Origin: Marthasterias glacialis
Lineage: Eukaryota; Echinodermata; Asteroidea; Forcipulatida; Asteriidae
Assembly (NCBI GenBank): GCA_911728455.2
Contig: OU452221.1
Coordinates: 30,259,291-30,323,290 of the forward strand
Length of the DNA stretch: 64,000 bases
Reading direction: 5' to 3'
Shown here: positions 23,301-29,935 of the stretch, piece after piece
How the letters are laid out: each line of letters opens with the position of its first letter
How positions within the stretch are numbered: the first letter of the stretch is position 1
The notes under the pieces: model-generated
What the model was told of the DNA's origin: nothing
Seen by the model: the letters and a program-made list of their open reading frames with translations, nothing else
Databases searched by the model: none
Program-made: the position numbers and the translations under genes

Positions 23301-26300
23301 ACTCATCATTATTTTTGCTTATGACCTCTAAACCTATTGCTTTTCTTTTTGAGACCATTATGAAGAGGCCAGAGTTGTCTTTATTATAAAATAACTGCTT
23401 GTTGTTTTTATTTAGGAATGAGTCTGTGGCTGAGAAGATGGTGAGCAACTGGTTGACATTCCTTCTGTATAACTTCATAAAGGATACAGCTGGAGAGCCT
23501 CTCTTCAAGCTCTTCATTGCTATCAAACAGCAGATGGAGAAGGGACCAGTAGATGCAATTACTGGAGAAGCTCGTTATGGTTTGAGTGAAGTTAAGGTCA
23601 TCAGACAACAGATCAATTACACTGTCATGGTAAGTCTCATTACAGGTTTGGATTCTCCTTTGTTTCTAACCCATTGGTAGTGAGTGTGATGTACATATCA
23701 TTGCCCCGTATGCCACACCCATATTGAACACAGTTTGGCTCTAATAATTATGAGAAGGCCGTGGGAAATGCATTGAACAAGGTGTTCTATTAGGAATTAT
23801 TTACATGGAAAATTAATGAGATTTAGCCGTCTGTTAAACATCAGTCTTAGAAAGTCTTGAGATCTCACTAAAAATGTCCATTGGTGACATAAGAATCATT
23901 CCTAAATGGTGAACCAAGGGAAATGAAGTCAAAGTACATATGATGCTAGTATTGGAGCTGGAAGTAGCAGCAAACTTACTACTAGTGTTCTCAGGTTTGC
24001 TGTTGGACTCACCAATAATGGGATCAATGAGGCTCAAGATTTGCACTGACCACTTGTCTAAGTCTTGGGGAGTGCGGGGTGAGGGGGGGGGGGGGGTGAG
24101 TGTGCAAGGGAAATGATATCTTTGTCATTACAGTGACCTCATGAATACACTCTGTGTTTTTATCATAACTTGTCAGCCTTTACCATGTGTTTTAATACCT
24201 ATGATGTGCATAACCTGCATACTTTTGTTGATATTCTATATTTAAGTGGAGTTTTTATGTTTCAATTTTAGACGGTCAATGCCATCGGTCTTGGGAAGGA
24301 TCCTAAGATGGTACAGGTGAAGGTGCTGGATTATGACACTATCTTCCAAGTCAAAGAGAAGATTCTAGATGCTTTGTGCAAGACAACACCCTACAGTCTT
24401 AGGCCTCCTAAAGATGAATTAGATCTAGGTAGGTTCTTGATTCCAGTCATCTCTGGCAAAGCCCAAACTTGGCCTCGACCTGACCATAACCAGTTCACTT
24501 CAGTATCAAGTTTTCTTTACCGTGCCTCTGTGTAATGTTATTTTTTGGCATTGCCAGAACAGTTTGTTTTTGAGAATATCGTTGTCACAATGAACTCTTG
24601 ACTAAACAAAGTAAAAACAACAAAGATTCTCATAAAAAAGCACTGGGATTTATTGTTCTCTTTCGAGAAGGTATGAGATGCGTTCAGCATGAATCGTAGA
24701 ATCTTGGCACTAAGCCATGGCCGATAATCGGCCCCATGGCTAGAATCGGCCCCATGACCGGATTCTATGCTGGAATCTTGGTTCACACAGACTTACCTCC
24801 CATTGAGCCGATTACTATCAATGATGGCAGCCTAATGATCTCTTGTAATCCTCTTTGTATAACAAAAGGACAGAGGTCTGAAATTGGGGACTACACAATA
24901 ACCCCCAGAAAAAGATAGATTTTGGGCATGAATGCCAGTACCATCTGTCCCTCTTTGTATGGGGGGGGAAACGAAGCGTTGCTGGGTGAGTGCATGCAGA
25001 GTGGGCGCTATGCAATAGAATGGCCCGGCATGTTAAAGTTCCGTTATTCTGATTTTACACAATGCAAGTTTATAAGCTTAAAAGAGTTCTGCCTATTATT
25101 GGATCTTCCGCTGCGAACTGGTTGAGAAATCAAGTTCCTTGACAAAAGCTAAACAAGAATTGCATCTAGGAACAAATGTGCAATTAAATTTTGTTGTATA
25201 GTAACCATTTTCTACTTTGCAAAATTTGTCTGTGATCAGTGAAGTTGTGTGGTTAGATGCTGCTGCCGCTATTTGCAGGAAATAAATGAAAAAGCATTTT
25301 TGGTGGTTTAAACAGAGTGGAGAAATGGACAGGAGGGTCGGATGTTACTTCAAGATGATGACGGCAAGACAGAAGGAGAATGGAAAAGACTCAATATGCT
25401 TCGGAATTACGCGGAGGTAAATTATACATTTACATTAATAAGATAGAAAAAGGTGGAAGGTTCCGTCACTCAGGTTATTGCCTCTTTCAATTCTTGCTAG
25501 CCTAACATTTGGTGACTTGTTCATTGCATGTAAAAGTGTTGGTAATGCTAATTTCTCTGTTCTTTTGACAGATTAAAGATGGGGCAACAATAGCATTGGT
25601 TCCAAAACAGGGCTTCACCATGTCAGCATTCTCAAACGCTAAAGGCAGTAAGTTTTAAGCCTCACCCCCCCCCACCTCCACAAACACACCCATCAAGTAT
25701 GTAATAACCTCCAATCATGGACTTTCCTTTGTTCAACTCTTTCTCCTGACAAACGTGGACCCCATTGTTATCCTTTGTGATAACAATCGTGGATCTATTG
25801 TTCCTTTTGTTTTAAAAGTCCTCAGTTTGAATGTCACTACAAGTACACGTGCACACACACGTTTGTCAACCCTGTCAATTCAGGATTTCTCTGTTCTTCC
25901 ATTGAGTGGACTTATTTTTATTCATAGTGATACCACTATTGGTTTTCTACACACAAGAGAAGTGAGAACGTCGTCACTCTGTCAAAACACCCTGCTCCTT
26001 TTGTTAAAGTTCTTGGTGTGACTAGGTAGACACCCACTCAACATACATTTCTTAACATGGCAAATCACTTCTCTTTGCTCTCCCATTGTTTGGACTTCCC
26101 GTTTCTTGTTTTTTATCAATGTTAGTCTTCTTGAGATTTTGGTGGACACATTACAAGTGCACTATGTGCATTGGGTAAATCTGTCTGCCATATCTCAAAA
26201 AGGCTAATTGGTTTTGTACACAAAATTAAACTGTGAACATCCTTTGTTTTAAAAAACCACCTATACCCTGTTTGTTAAAGTCTTCATTGTCACAAATATC

Positions 26301-26547
26301 CAAATATCTATACATCATAGGCATCTATGCTTACTTTTCTATTGTTGTTTGAACTTTTATACTATTGCATATCTGTATTTCTTGATGGTTTTTATTATAT
26401 TTATAAGATTATGTTTATATCGTTAAAATCAATTTTTGAGTGTAAAAATTAACAGTATTAATTTATTAATATTGAGCCTATTCTATACAGTGTACACGAG
26501 TGCATAACATTAAAAGTTAAATAATCAAAAAGACATAGAAAATTTTA

Positions 26548-26578
<31 letters not shown>

Positions 26579-29401
26579 CTAAATATTAAGTAGATTTAAG
26601 TAAATGTTTGATTTACAGTATAAGGAGCCCTGACATGTTTTTCATGATCCTAATTTGTTGTTACATTTCATGTGTAGTGAGCTTGCCTGCAGCCAATAGC
26701 CCAGCCAGATCAATGACCACACCCATGCTGTCAGCAGACACAGATATTAATGGTGCTAAACTCTGGCATTTGGTCAAACCTACCGATTCTGAATATCATA
26801 AAACTGGCGACAAAGATCACAAGATGTTGGCTGAAATCTATCTGCCTCGACTGTTAACCACCAAGGTTAGTTCAGCATTTTAGTTTATTTGCTAAGCTCT
26901 TTTTCATTTATTCGTTCTTTTGGGTTTTATTTAAATACCTCACCAAGCAAATAGTACAGGGACTGTAAAATAAATGGTTTAAAAAAAAATTGCTAAAAAT
27001 GAAATAATCAAGAAGATAGCACAACTTAAATTGAAAAAAGTGGAGGGACCTACAAGAACAAAAGTTGCACTGTTCTTGAGTTTTTTGCTAAATTTTTCAA
27101 TAAAAATGTATAGAAATATAACATAAATATTTATATATACATATATACAAAACTAGTAGGGTTGATGGCCTTAGCTTTCGATCCAAACCAGACCTTCGTC
27201 AGAGGCATAAACAAGCATAGACATAAAAACGGATCCATTTATAGAAAAAAAGTGGGGATTTAAAATTGAGGGAAGGAATCCAAAATAGGCGGGAAAAAGA
27301 AAGCCAATCAAAGTGAATGAATGACAGACAAAGGGATTGTTGATGACCAATCAAACTACAGCAGTGTGGACAAAAGGATGTCCAGGGGTCGGTAGATACA
27401 AAAGGGAGATATATATATATATATTTTTTTTTTTTGAAATGTAGATACTGTGTTACCATGGGAAATACTGGAAAGTGTCAATTCAGAATATGTCCTTTAC
27501 TTTTTTTCTGGCCACCATGGGCTTTGTATTACAAGCCACATGTGGTCACGTTTGTCTCTTACATGTTAAAATGATTGTTATTCATAAATCTTTAAGCATC
27601 CAGTGTTGTGTGTCTTTGTTCCTCAGGGTGTGTTGCAGTCTTATATAGATGAGTTGTTTGAGATGATCTTCAGTGTGAATCACCGTAGTAACACACTGCC
27701 TCTGTGCATCAAGTACTTATTTGATTTCTTAGATGATCAAGCCAGGCATCACTGCATCCAAAACCAAGAAGAAGTTGTGCATTCATGGAAGAGTAATAGG
27801 TAAATACAACACCCCTCACCCCACCCCTCCCCTCCTACCCTGAAGAAGTACATATCAATACAGGACAGCATTGTTAGGGGTCAGTCCAGTAAAACTATTG
27901 AAGAAAATTAATGTACATTTAGAATGCGCCAATGTCTATCATAAATGACACTTTTGTCACCAAGTGGAGATTGTTCAGAATGATATGAGGTGAAGCAACT
28001 ATGAGGTAAAATGTTAAAACACATTGAAAGAGATATAAGGTAAAGTGGTGCATATTGCTGCAGAACCATGCCAGAAAGACTGGGGAAAGCCCCTTCTCTT
28101 TACAATAAGTGCACAGGGTTCTTTGATATGCATTCTTAGAGTTTTATGTCCCTATCTGAAAGGACAAAGTAACGACAATTGTTAAAGTGTCTTGCTTATG
28201 GACAAAAGTGCCAAGGCTGGAACCCAGACCCACTCTCTGACAACACCAGGACCACTAGATCACTCAGCCTTGATACCTGTATAAGTAATGCAATTACTCA
28301 TGTTTTATGTATTATAATGTGATACTAATTGTTCTTATTGTGATTTTCTTTTGTAGTCTTCCCTTGCGTTTCTGGGTGAATCTCATCAAGAATCCAGATA
28401 TCATCTTTGATATCTACAAGTCTGAGACAGTGGATGCATGCCTGTCAATCATCGGTCAGACATTGATGGACTCATGTTCAGTCTCGGACCACCCCCTGAC
28501 TAAGGACTCTCCATCCAGTAGGCTGCTCTATGCCAAAGACATACCCCGATATAAGGAATGGGTATCTAGGTAGGTATTATCAGTGTCAGTAGTGACATGG
28601 GTCGTTGTAATTGGAATCAACTCAGTCAGGGCAAACTGCATGAATTTACCAAAAAGCTAATTATTTTTAGAAATGCAAAAAAATTGTTAATGGCCTCACA
28701 TTTCAACCCTAGCAGAGTCTTTCCCAAAGGCGTCCTTTTGGTTGGTAAGCAGTTAATTTCTCTTTTTTTTTCCATTTTTAGAATTTGGTTTCAATTTTGT
28801 CTGACATTGTTCAGGATTGTCAAGCTTGTGAACTAATAAATCCTTTTGTTTTCCTTTTTGTGTGTGACAGCTATTATAATGACATCATGAATTGCCCAGC
28901 CGTCAGTGATCAAGACATGAGTGCAATGCTAGCAGAACATTCCGTCAGGCATCAGTACGACTTCCACTCAAAGAGCGCCCTCAACGAGTTATACTTTCTC
29001 TATGCACAACCGTACAAGAGAGCGGTAAGGTTCTAGTCAGAGCTGATGGGAAACATTAACATTTTGAAATTGTAGGAATTCCATCATAGCAAGTGTTGGC
29101 AGTGTTGGAGATACCACCAATTAATTGGGTTAATTTGTTATAATACTCGCAAATTGACCTCAACCAGTTGTCATCTTTCTTTTGATTTCTATGTGAGGGT
29201 TTCTTAGTCTAATGACATCATATGCATCAGGTCTGCCCAGCTTGTTAAGAACACATTAAGGTAATATAATGTTGAATTGATTAAGACTGACTTCTTGGTG
29301 TTTTGTTATTTTAGATTGTGGAAGCCCTAGAGGAGAATGAGTTCAACAACCTAGCTGAAAAGTTTGTTAAGCTCTGTGAAGACCTCAACAACACCTTATA
29401 A
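2209..29401 (+). CDS. Plexin, semaphorin receptor (3' part of gene, 20 coding exons)
   Basis: Single-pass receptor for semaphorins, with an intracellular GAP for Rap/R-Ras family GTPases. The window encodes the last 1,103 residues in 20 exons: 2209-2381, 3384-3532, 4163-4283, 5326-5462, 6306-6470, 6865-6958, 8133-8459, 9474-9632, 11943-12165, 17370-17506, 18043-18308, 23416-23629, 24272-24428, 25316-25416, 25572-25647, 26678-26865, 27627-27799, 28357-28569, 28871-29024 and 29315-29401. Local residues: PSI 1-50, IPT repeats about 57-440, transmembrane helix 463-486, GAP first half about 515-720, Rho-binding domain about 722-833, GAP second half about 834-1075. The GAP arginines are present as R649/R650 (LLMRR) and R957 (LPLRFWVN). 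The Sema domain and signal peptide lie upstream, outside the window. Cytoplasmic motifs ([28 protein letters not shown]) look most like plexin-A, and the NNTL end lacks the PDZ ligand usual in plexin-B. Subtype is inference; family is certain. Confidence 0.95.
2382..3383. other. Plexin intron
   Basis: No exon signal. It holds a partial copy (about 2427-2600) of a dispersed repeat that is fuller at 10470-10905 and 24560-25045, and a short direct duplication (GGCCATTCCTTCATGGTTT, about 2913-2950). Confidence 0.6.
3384..3532 (+). CDS. Plexin exon: IPT/TIG repeat, first half
   Basis: Local residues 58-106 plus two bases of a split codon. [18 protein letters not shown] is the canonical opening of an IPT immunoglobulin-like fold (PLSGPxxGGTxLTIxG). 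An acceptor TAG ends at 3383 and the donor GTAAGT begins at 3533. Confidence 0.93.
3533..4162. other. Plexin intron with reverse SINE fragment
   Basis: Apart from the SINE piece at about 3695-3815 there is T-rich unremarkable sequence and no coding signal. Confidence 0.55.
3695..3815 (-). repeat. tRNA-derived SINE fragment (family A)
   Basis: Read on the - strand it carries a B-box-like GGGTTCGAATCCTGG followed by TCATGACACTTGTGTCCTTGAG. The head matches the fuller family A copy at 9680-9982. The A-box side is decayed. It lies antisense inside a plexin intron. Confidence 0.6.
4163..4283 (+). CDS. Plexin exon: IPT repeat, second half
   Basis: Residue 107 (split) to 147. [14 protein letters not shown] gives the conserved C strand (xVCxT) of the IPT fold, and PFRYV closes it. 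The GTAAGT donor is at 4284 and the phase is 0. Confidence 0.92.
4284..5325. other. Plexin intron
   Basis: Contains a run of about 16 G at 4492-4507, a 32-bp direct duplication (CTAACTCAGGATCTCCTTGG core, about 4805-4860) and a tRNA-derived SINE near the 3' end. No exon was seen. Confidence 0.55.
5160..5295 (+). repeat. tRNA-derived SINE (family B)
   Basis: TAGCTCAGTTGGTAGAGC is an intact A box, and GGTCACAAGTTGAAATTCC is a mutated B box. It is followed by a conserved tail (TTGTTCACCCCCAAATTG). The 5' leader GGGAGACCGCCAACAT and the tail recur in the copies at 37475-37600 and 37795-37915, so this is a mobile family and not a working tRNA gene. Confidence 0.75.
5326..5462 (+). CDS. Plexin exon: second IPT repeat
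   Basis: Residues 148-192 plus two bases. [20 protein letters not shown] is a textbook IPT opening. It ends in GIPCQQIR, with the cysteine typical of strand C. The donor is GTGAGT at 5463. Confidence 0.93.
5463..6305. other. Plexin intron
   Basis: I see no repeat family, ORF or RNA signal. A TTTAG acceptor closes it at 6305. Confidence 0.5.
6306..6470 (+). CDS. Plexin exon: end of IPT 2, start of IPT 3
   Basis: Residues 193-247 plus two bases. [16 protein letters not shown] completes one IPT module, and [18 protein letters not shown] begins the next (DPxIxxLxP-like). The donor is GTACGT at 6471. Confidence 0.92.
6471..6864. other. Plexin intron
   Basis: Short AT-rich intron with nothing recognised in it. 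Confidence 0.5.
6865..6958 (+). CDS. Plexin exon: IPT 3 core
   Basis: Residues 248-279. [20 protein letters not shown] is the strand B/C region of an IPT repeat (GGxxIxVxGxNLxxxxxP). It is the shortest ectodomain exon. The donor is GTGAGT at 6959. Confidence 0.92.
7234..7347. repeat. Imperfect inverted repeat
   Basis: The left arm (TGGAGAGAAGTATTTTCATT and onward) and right arm (ending GAAAATATTCTCCACA) are complementary with several mismatches around a central CTGGGCTTCGCCTCC. It is probably the core of a decayed foldback or MITE. No target-site duplication could be fixed. Confidence 0.5.
7440..7784. mobile_element. MITE-like element with TATAACACCTC inverted termini
   Basis: The left TTTTTTATAACACCTC and right GAGGTGTTATAAAACAAATA are inverted copies about 300 bp apart, which suggests a non-autonomous DNA transposon. 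The right end overlaps the foldback at 7772-7936, so one is nested at the edge of the other. No coding capacity. Confidence 0.45.
7772..7936. repeat. Foldback element with near-perfect arms of about 65 bp
   Basis: The arms are ACAAATATTGACTGCTT..GTGGCGTAGTAAAACTAGTC and its inverted copy 7873-7936, separated by about 35 bp of spacer (TATCTTCCCTCCGCTCCGCC). The inner roughly 40 bp pair almost without mismatch, so a transcript would form a strong hairpin. Confidence 0.75.
8133..8459 (+). CDS. Plexin exon: IPT 3 end and membrane-distal IPT 4 region
   Basis: Residues 280-388, the largest plexin exon in the window. It has MYCPTPDI (C-strand cysteine and CxTP motif of IPT), then [14 protein letters not shown] and PDPVYFKF, the usual FxPDPxF start of the next module. 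Ends in phase 0 at LEIA. Donor GTAGGA is weak but flanking phases agree. Confidence 0.92.
8460..9473. other. Plexin intron with tandem array
   Basis: The first 650 bp are mostly the 55-bp array. The remainder, 9117-9473, is AT-rich with nothing recognised. Confidence 0.55.
8511..9116 (+). repeat. 55-bp tandem repeat, 11 copies
   Basis: Unit core GGAATTGAGTATTTAGAACC followed by TTGAGTTACTTATCAGAGTT and CAGATCAAG. Two variants alternate (TATCAGAGTTTCAG and TATTGGAGTTTTAG), suggesting an ancestral dimer. The last three units share TTTTTGGAG. Lies on the sense strand of the intron. Confidence 0.92.
9474..9632 (+). CDS. Plexin exon: last IPT repeat
   Basis: Residues 389-441. [20 protein letters not shown] then LLTCSPPDK gives the strand D/E region and the CxxP motif of the membrane-proximal IPT. 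Phase 0 at both ends; GTATGT donor at 9633. Confidence 0.92.
9680..9982 (+). repeat. tRNA-derived SINE, near full length (family A)
   Basis: The tRNA-Leu/Ser-type head has A box GTGGCCGAGTGATTAAGGGC and B box GGGTTCGAGTCCTGG with a long variable region. The body includes GGGACGTAAAGCCGTAGGTC and AAGGGGTTCGCCCCGGTG. The tail is a TAGATG simple repeat (about 9964-9981), as expected for a retroposed SINE. Related copies in the window are at 3695-3815 and 28040-28266, both on the - strand. Confidence 0.85.
10161..10444 (+). repeat. About 40-bp minisatellite, 7 copies, mosaic spacers
   Basis: Constant core GGATTAAGGCAAACAGTAGC (plus TGCA) alternates with three different spacers: TGGGGTGACTGTGGAAAG, AGTAGCTTTAGTGCAAAG and a TGTATCCTCAGTG form. 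A constant core with variable spacers superficially recalls a CRISPR array, but the spacers repeat and this is a eukaryotic intron. It abuts the dispersed repeat at 10470. Confidence 0.9.
10470..10905 (-). repeat. Unclassified dispersed repeat, copy 2
   Basis: In reverse orientation it matches 24560-25045 over about 430 bp. Shared words include GGACAGAGGTCTGAAATTGG-like and CCATCTGTCC, and a piece of it matches 2427-2600 (GTGCACGCTCCG). No coding frame, terminal repeat or target duplication is evident, so the class is unknown. Confidence 0.7.
11943..12165 (+). CDS. Plexin exon: stalk, transmembrane helix, juxtamembrane segment
   Basis: Residues 442-515 plus one base. [18 protein letters not shown] is the stalk. 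The transmembrane helix at about 463-486 ([20 protein letters not shown]) holds a GGGG run. The juxtamembrane helix [18 protein letters not shown] is the coiled-coil typical of plexins. A GTAAAG donor splits E-A; reading through it would give a stop at 12241 and a plausible truncated form. Confidence 0.94.
12166..17369. other. Plexin intron filled by giant minisatellite
   Basis: About 300 bp lie before the array (12166-12460) and about 200 bp after it (17171-17369). Neither contains a recognisable feature. Confidence 0.6.
12461..17170 (+). repeat. 34-bp minisatellite, about 138 copies (4.7 kb)
   Basis: Consensus unit TTAGAATAAGGCGGAGGTGC then CTGTTCTATCTCCC, with 29-34 bp variants (for example AAGGAGCTGCCTG). 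Variant blocks recur at large spacing: CCTTTACTATC at about 13256, 14070 and 14815, and the triple GGAGCTGCC block at about 15892 and 16730. This shows growth by duplicating blocks of about 750-840 bp. Every unit contains TTCTATCTCCCTTAG, which looks like a polypyrimidine tract plus AG. Confidence 0.97.
17370..17506 (+). CDS. Plexin exon: start of cytoplasmic GAP domain
   Basis: Residues 516-561. [20 protein letters not shown] continues the KECKE juxtamembrane helix of the preceding exon. [14 protein letters not shown] is the plexin FxDYRxYxxRxxFP motif, diverged. GTAAGT donor at 17507. Confidence 0.93.
17507..18042. other. Plexin intron
   Basis: No repeat or coding signal recognised. Confidence 0.5.
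18043..18308 (+). CDS. Plexin exon: GAP domain with first arginine finger
   Basis: Residues 562-649 plus two bases. [20 protein letters not shown] then [15 protein letters not shown] are highly conserved GAP helices. It ends in LLMR with the next R split over the junction (R649, R650), matching the RR pair of vertebrate plexins that is required for GAP activity. Confidence 0.95.
19751..19915 (+). repeat. tRNA-derived SINE fragment (family C), first copy
   Basis: GTCGTGGGTTCGAATCCCAC is a clean B box with flanking stem. It is followed by GAGGAAAATGCCTGTG, CAGGACTCGGGAAAGTAC and a body ending near ATAAAATTCTTTATCC. The A-box half is missing. A related, longer copy is at 29745-29935. Confidence 0.65.
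20039..20203 (+). repeat. tRNA-derived SINE fragment (family C), second copy
   Basis: Duplicate of 19751-19915 carried along by tandem duplication of the array block, not an independent insertion. The flanking array sequence is duplicated with it. Confidence 0.65.
21408..21738. mobile_element. 331-bp MITE, TA-flanked, copy 1
   Basis: Ends GACCATGTGACC and GGTTACATGGTC are inverted repeats, each bordered by TA, which suits a TA target-site duplication (Tc1/mariner-like or similar superfamily). The interior has no coding capacity (GAGCCACAGAGCCTGGACTT, GATTTGTACACAGCTCAATG). A second copy lies at 49068-49397 in the NUAK gene. Confidence 0.85.
22260..22600. repeat. Old dispersed repeat, low confidence
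   Basis: Words such as TTTCATAAACACTGTTAACC, GCTAACTTGCC and GCTTAAGCACATTTTCTGCC resemble 31280-31530 and 46990-47130. Probably a decayed SINE or MITE family; boundaries are not definable by eye. Confidence 0.3.
23416..23629 (+). CDS. Plexin exon: GAP domain, end of first half
   Basis: Residues 650-721. [20 protein letters not shown] then [20 protein letters not shown] and [13 protein letters not shown] are nearly invariant across plexins. Phase 0 end at YTVM, where the Rho-binding insertion begins. GTAAGT donor at 23630. Confidence 0.96.
23630..24271. other. Plexin intron
   Basis: A poly-G run at about 24083-24095. Nothing else recognised. Confidence 0.5.
24272..24428 (+). CDS. Plexin exon: Rho-GTPase-binding domain, first part
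   Basis: Residues 722-773 plus one base. [20 protein letters not shown] then [14 protein letters not shown] is the ubiquitin-like fold that binds Rac/Rnd GTPases (compare VKVLxCDTIxQxKEK). It sits between the two GAP halves as in all plexins. Confidence 0.95.
24429..25315. other. Plexin intron with dispersed repeat
   Basis: Mostly the unclassified repeat at 24560-25045. Its flanks hold nothing recognisable. Confidence 0.55.
24560..25045 (+). repeat. Unclassified dispersed repeat, copy 3
   Basis: Inverted relative to 10470-10905 and the longest copy. It includes TGACTAAACAAAGT, TCTCATAAAAAAGCACTGG, ACAAAAGGACAGAGGTCTGA and GGGGACTACACAATAACCCC, plus an internal near-palindrome GGCCGATAATCGGCC at 24720-24734. 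Three copies in 64 kb, all in plexin introns, suggest a common family in this genome. Confidence 0.7.
25316..25416 (+). CDS. Plexin exon: Rho-binding domain, middle
   Basis: Residues 774-807. [20 protein letters not shown] then [12 protein letters not shown] matches the plexin motif EWRxGxxGxxxLxDxD..WKRLNTLxHY. The first codon is split (G|AG). Confidence 0.95.
25572..25647 (+). CDS. Plexin exon: Rho-binding domain, end
   Basis: Residues 808-832 plus one base. [13 protein letters not shown] is the DGSxVALVPKQ signature. At 76 bp it is the smallest coding exon here. GTAAGT donor at 25648. Confidence 0.95.
25648..26677. other. Plexin intron
   Basis: AT-rich, with a TA dinucleotide run at about 26550-26578. 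An upstream alternative acceptor CAG at about 26618 would lead straight into an in-frame stop, so the TGTGTAG acceptor at 26677 was chosen. The CTGCAG at about 26692 is a second in-frame option. Confidence 0.5.
26678..26865 (+). CDS. Plexin exon: second GAP half begins
   Basis: Residues 833-895. The low-complexity linker [20 protein letters not shown] then [10 protein letters not shown] and [11 protein letters not shown] match plexin TKLWHLVKNxD..EIYLTRLLATK. The exact 5' boundary is uncertain by 15 bp (alternative in-frame acceptor). Confidence 0.9.
26866..27626. other. Plexin intron
   Basis: Possible retroelement-derived piece at 27150-27410 with a TA run; the rest is unremarkable AT-rich sequence. 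Confidence 0.5.
27150..27410 (-). repeat. Possible Penelope-like or other retroelement end fragment
   Basis: On the - strand it reads GCCTCTGACGAAGGTCTGG then TTGGATCGAAAGCTAAGGCC, a word I associate with terminal regions of Penelope-like elements and related repeats in many animals. No coding remains are visible. Family call is tentative. Confidence 0.3.
27627..27799 (+). CDS. Plexin exon: GAP second half
   Basis: Residues 896-952 plus two bases. [20 protein letters not shown] then [16 protein letters not shown] and HSWKSN match plexin GTLQKFVDDLFExIFS..LPLAIKYMFDFLDEQA..HTWKSN. Confidence 0.95.
27800..28356. other. Plexin intron with reverse SINE
   Basis: Its central part is the family A SINE at 28040-28266; flanks hold nothing else. 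Confidence 0.55.
28040..28266 (-). repeat. tRNA-derived SINE (family A), reverse copy
   Basis: On the - strand it reads GAGTGATCTAGTGGTCC (A-box side), then a decayed B box GGGTTCCAGCC, then GGGACATAAAACTC and AAGAACCCTGTGCACTTATT. It follows the order of 9680-9982 with more divergence, so it is an older insertion. Confidence 0.7.
28357..28569 (+). CDS. Plexin exon: second arginine finger
   Basis: Residues 953-1023 plus two bases. [20 protein letters not shown] holds R957, the counterpart of the catalytic second arginine. [20 protein letters not shown] then [20 protein letters not shown] is nearly identical to vertebrate plexins. Confidence 0.96.
28570..28870. other. Plexin intron
   Basis: About 300 bp, T-rich near the acceptor, nothing else. 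Confidence 0.5.
28871..29024 (+). CDS. Plexin exon: GAP C-terminal helices
   Basis: Residues 1024-1075. [20 protein letters not shown] then [17 protein letters not shown] correspond to YYxDIxxxPxISDQDMxxxL..SALxExYxYxxKYxxE. GTAAGG donor at 29025. Confidence 0.94.
29025..29314. other. Plexin intron
   Basis: Nothing recognised. Confidence 0.5.
29315..29401 (+). CDS. Plexin last coding exon
   Basis: Residues 1076-1103, [20 protein letters not shown] then CEDLNNTL and TAA at 29399-29401. A helical tail matching the end of the plexin GAP. Eight bases after the stop a GTAGGT donor appears, so the 3' UTR is probably spliced. Confidence 0.92.
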   Translation: MVEALEENEFNNLAEKFVKLCEDLNNTL

Positions 29402-29484
29402 GAAATAGGTAGGTTTCAAATATGTATTGGTGAATGTAGCAAGGGTTAAATAAAGCATGCAGTTAAGGGGCTCAATAGACTAAT

Positions 29485-29627
29485 CATGGGCGTTTACACC
29501 ACCGCAGGTGTGGTTGATGCGCACGCACTGTGAATCCTCCATGCTGATTGGTACTTATGCGCACTGACGTGCTATTGTCGTGTCATTGGTGCATGCGATG
29601 GCCATAGCTGCGGTGTAAAACACCATG
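29485..29627. repeat. Short inverted-repeat element (possible MITE)
   Basis: CATGGGCGTTTACACCACCG and CGGTGTAAAACACCATG are inverted partners about 140 bp apart. The interior is locally GC-rich (ATGCGCACGCACTG, ATGCGCACTGACG), unlike its surroundings. Confidence 0.5.
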
Positions 29628-29744
29628 AACGAGCGCTGCTGGGATTATTGTGTACACATTGGTGTCAGGGTAATCCATTATGCAATTATTACATCTGTAT
29701 AAAACTGTTTGCAATACCTGTTGCTAATGACAGGAGTTGAACTG

Positions 29745-29935
29745 GTCTCTCGTCACTGGGCATGCTCAGTAGTCTTGGGGGTTAAGACAGCTGCTCTAGA
29801 ATGCGGGGGGGGGGGTCGTGGGTTTGAATCCCATCTGAGTAGCTGGTGGATTATGCAGGACCCGGGAAAGCAATGAGAATACAGTATTTTATCACAAATC
29901 GATGCAAGGATAAAACCAGACTACAAAGTTTGATG
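29745..29935 (+). repeat. tRNA-derived SINE (family C)
   Basis: CTTGGGGGTTAAGACAGC then CTCTAGAATGC, a G run, and B box TCGTGGGTTTGAATCCCATC, followed by GCAGGACCCGGGAAAGC and a body shared with the fragments at 19751 and 20039. Inserted in the sense direction of plexin. Confidence 0.7.

Larger units (their letters stand above)
18309..23415. other. Largest plexin cytoplasmic intron (5.1 kb)
   Basis: Holds the 104-bp tandem array with embedded SINE pieces (19401-20370), a MITE at 21408-21738 and a weakly recognisable repeat at about 22260-22600. 18309-19400, 20371-21405 and 22601-23415 show nothing further. Confidence 0.55.
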
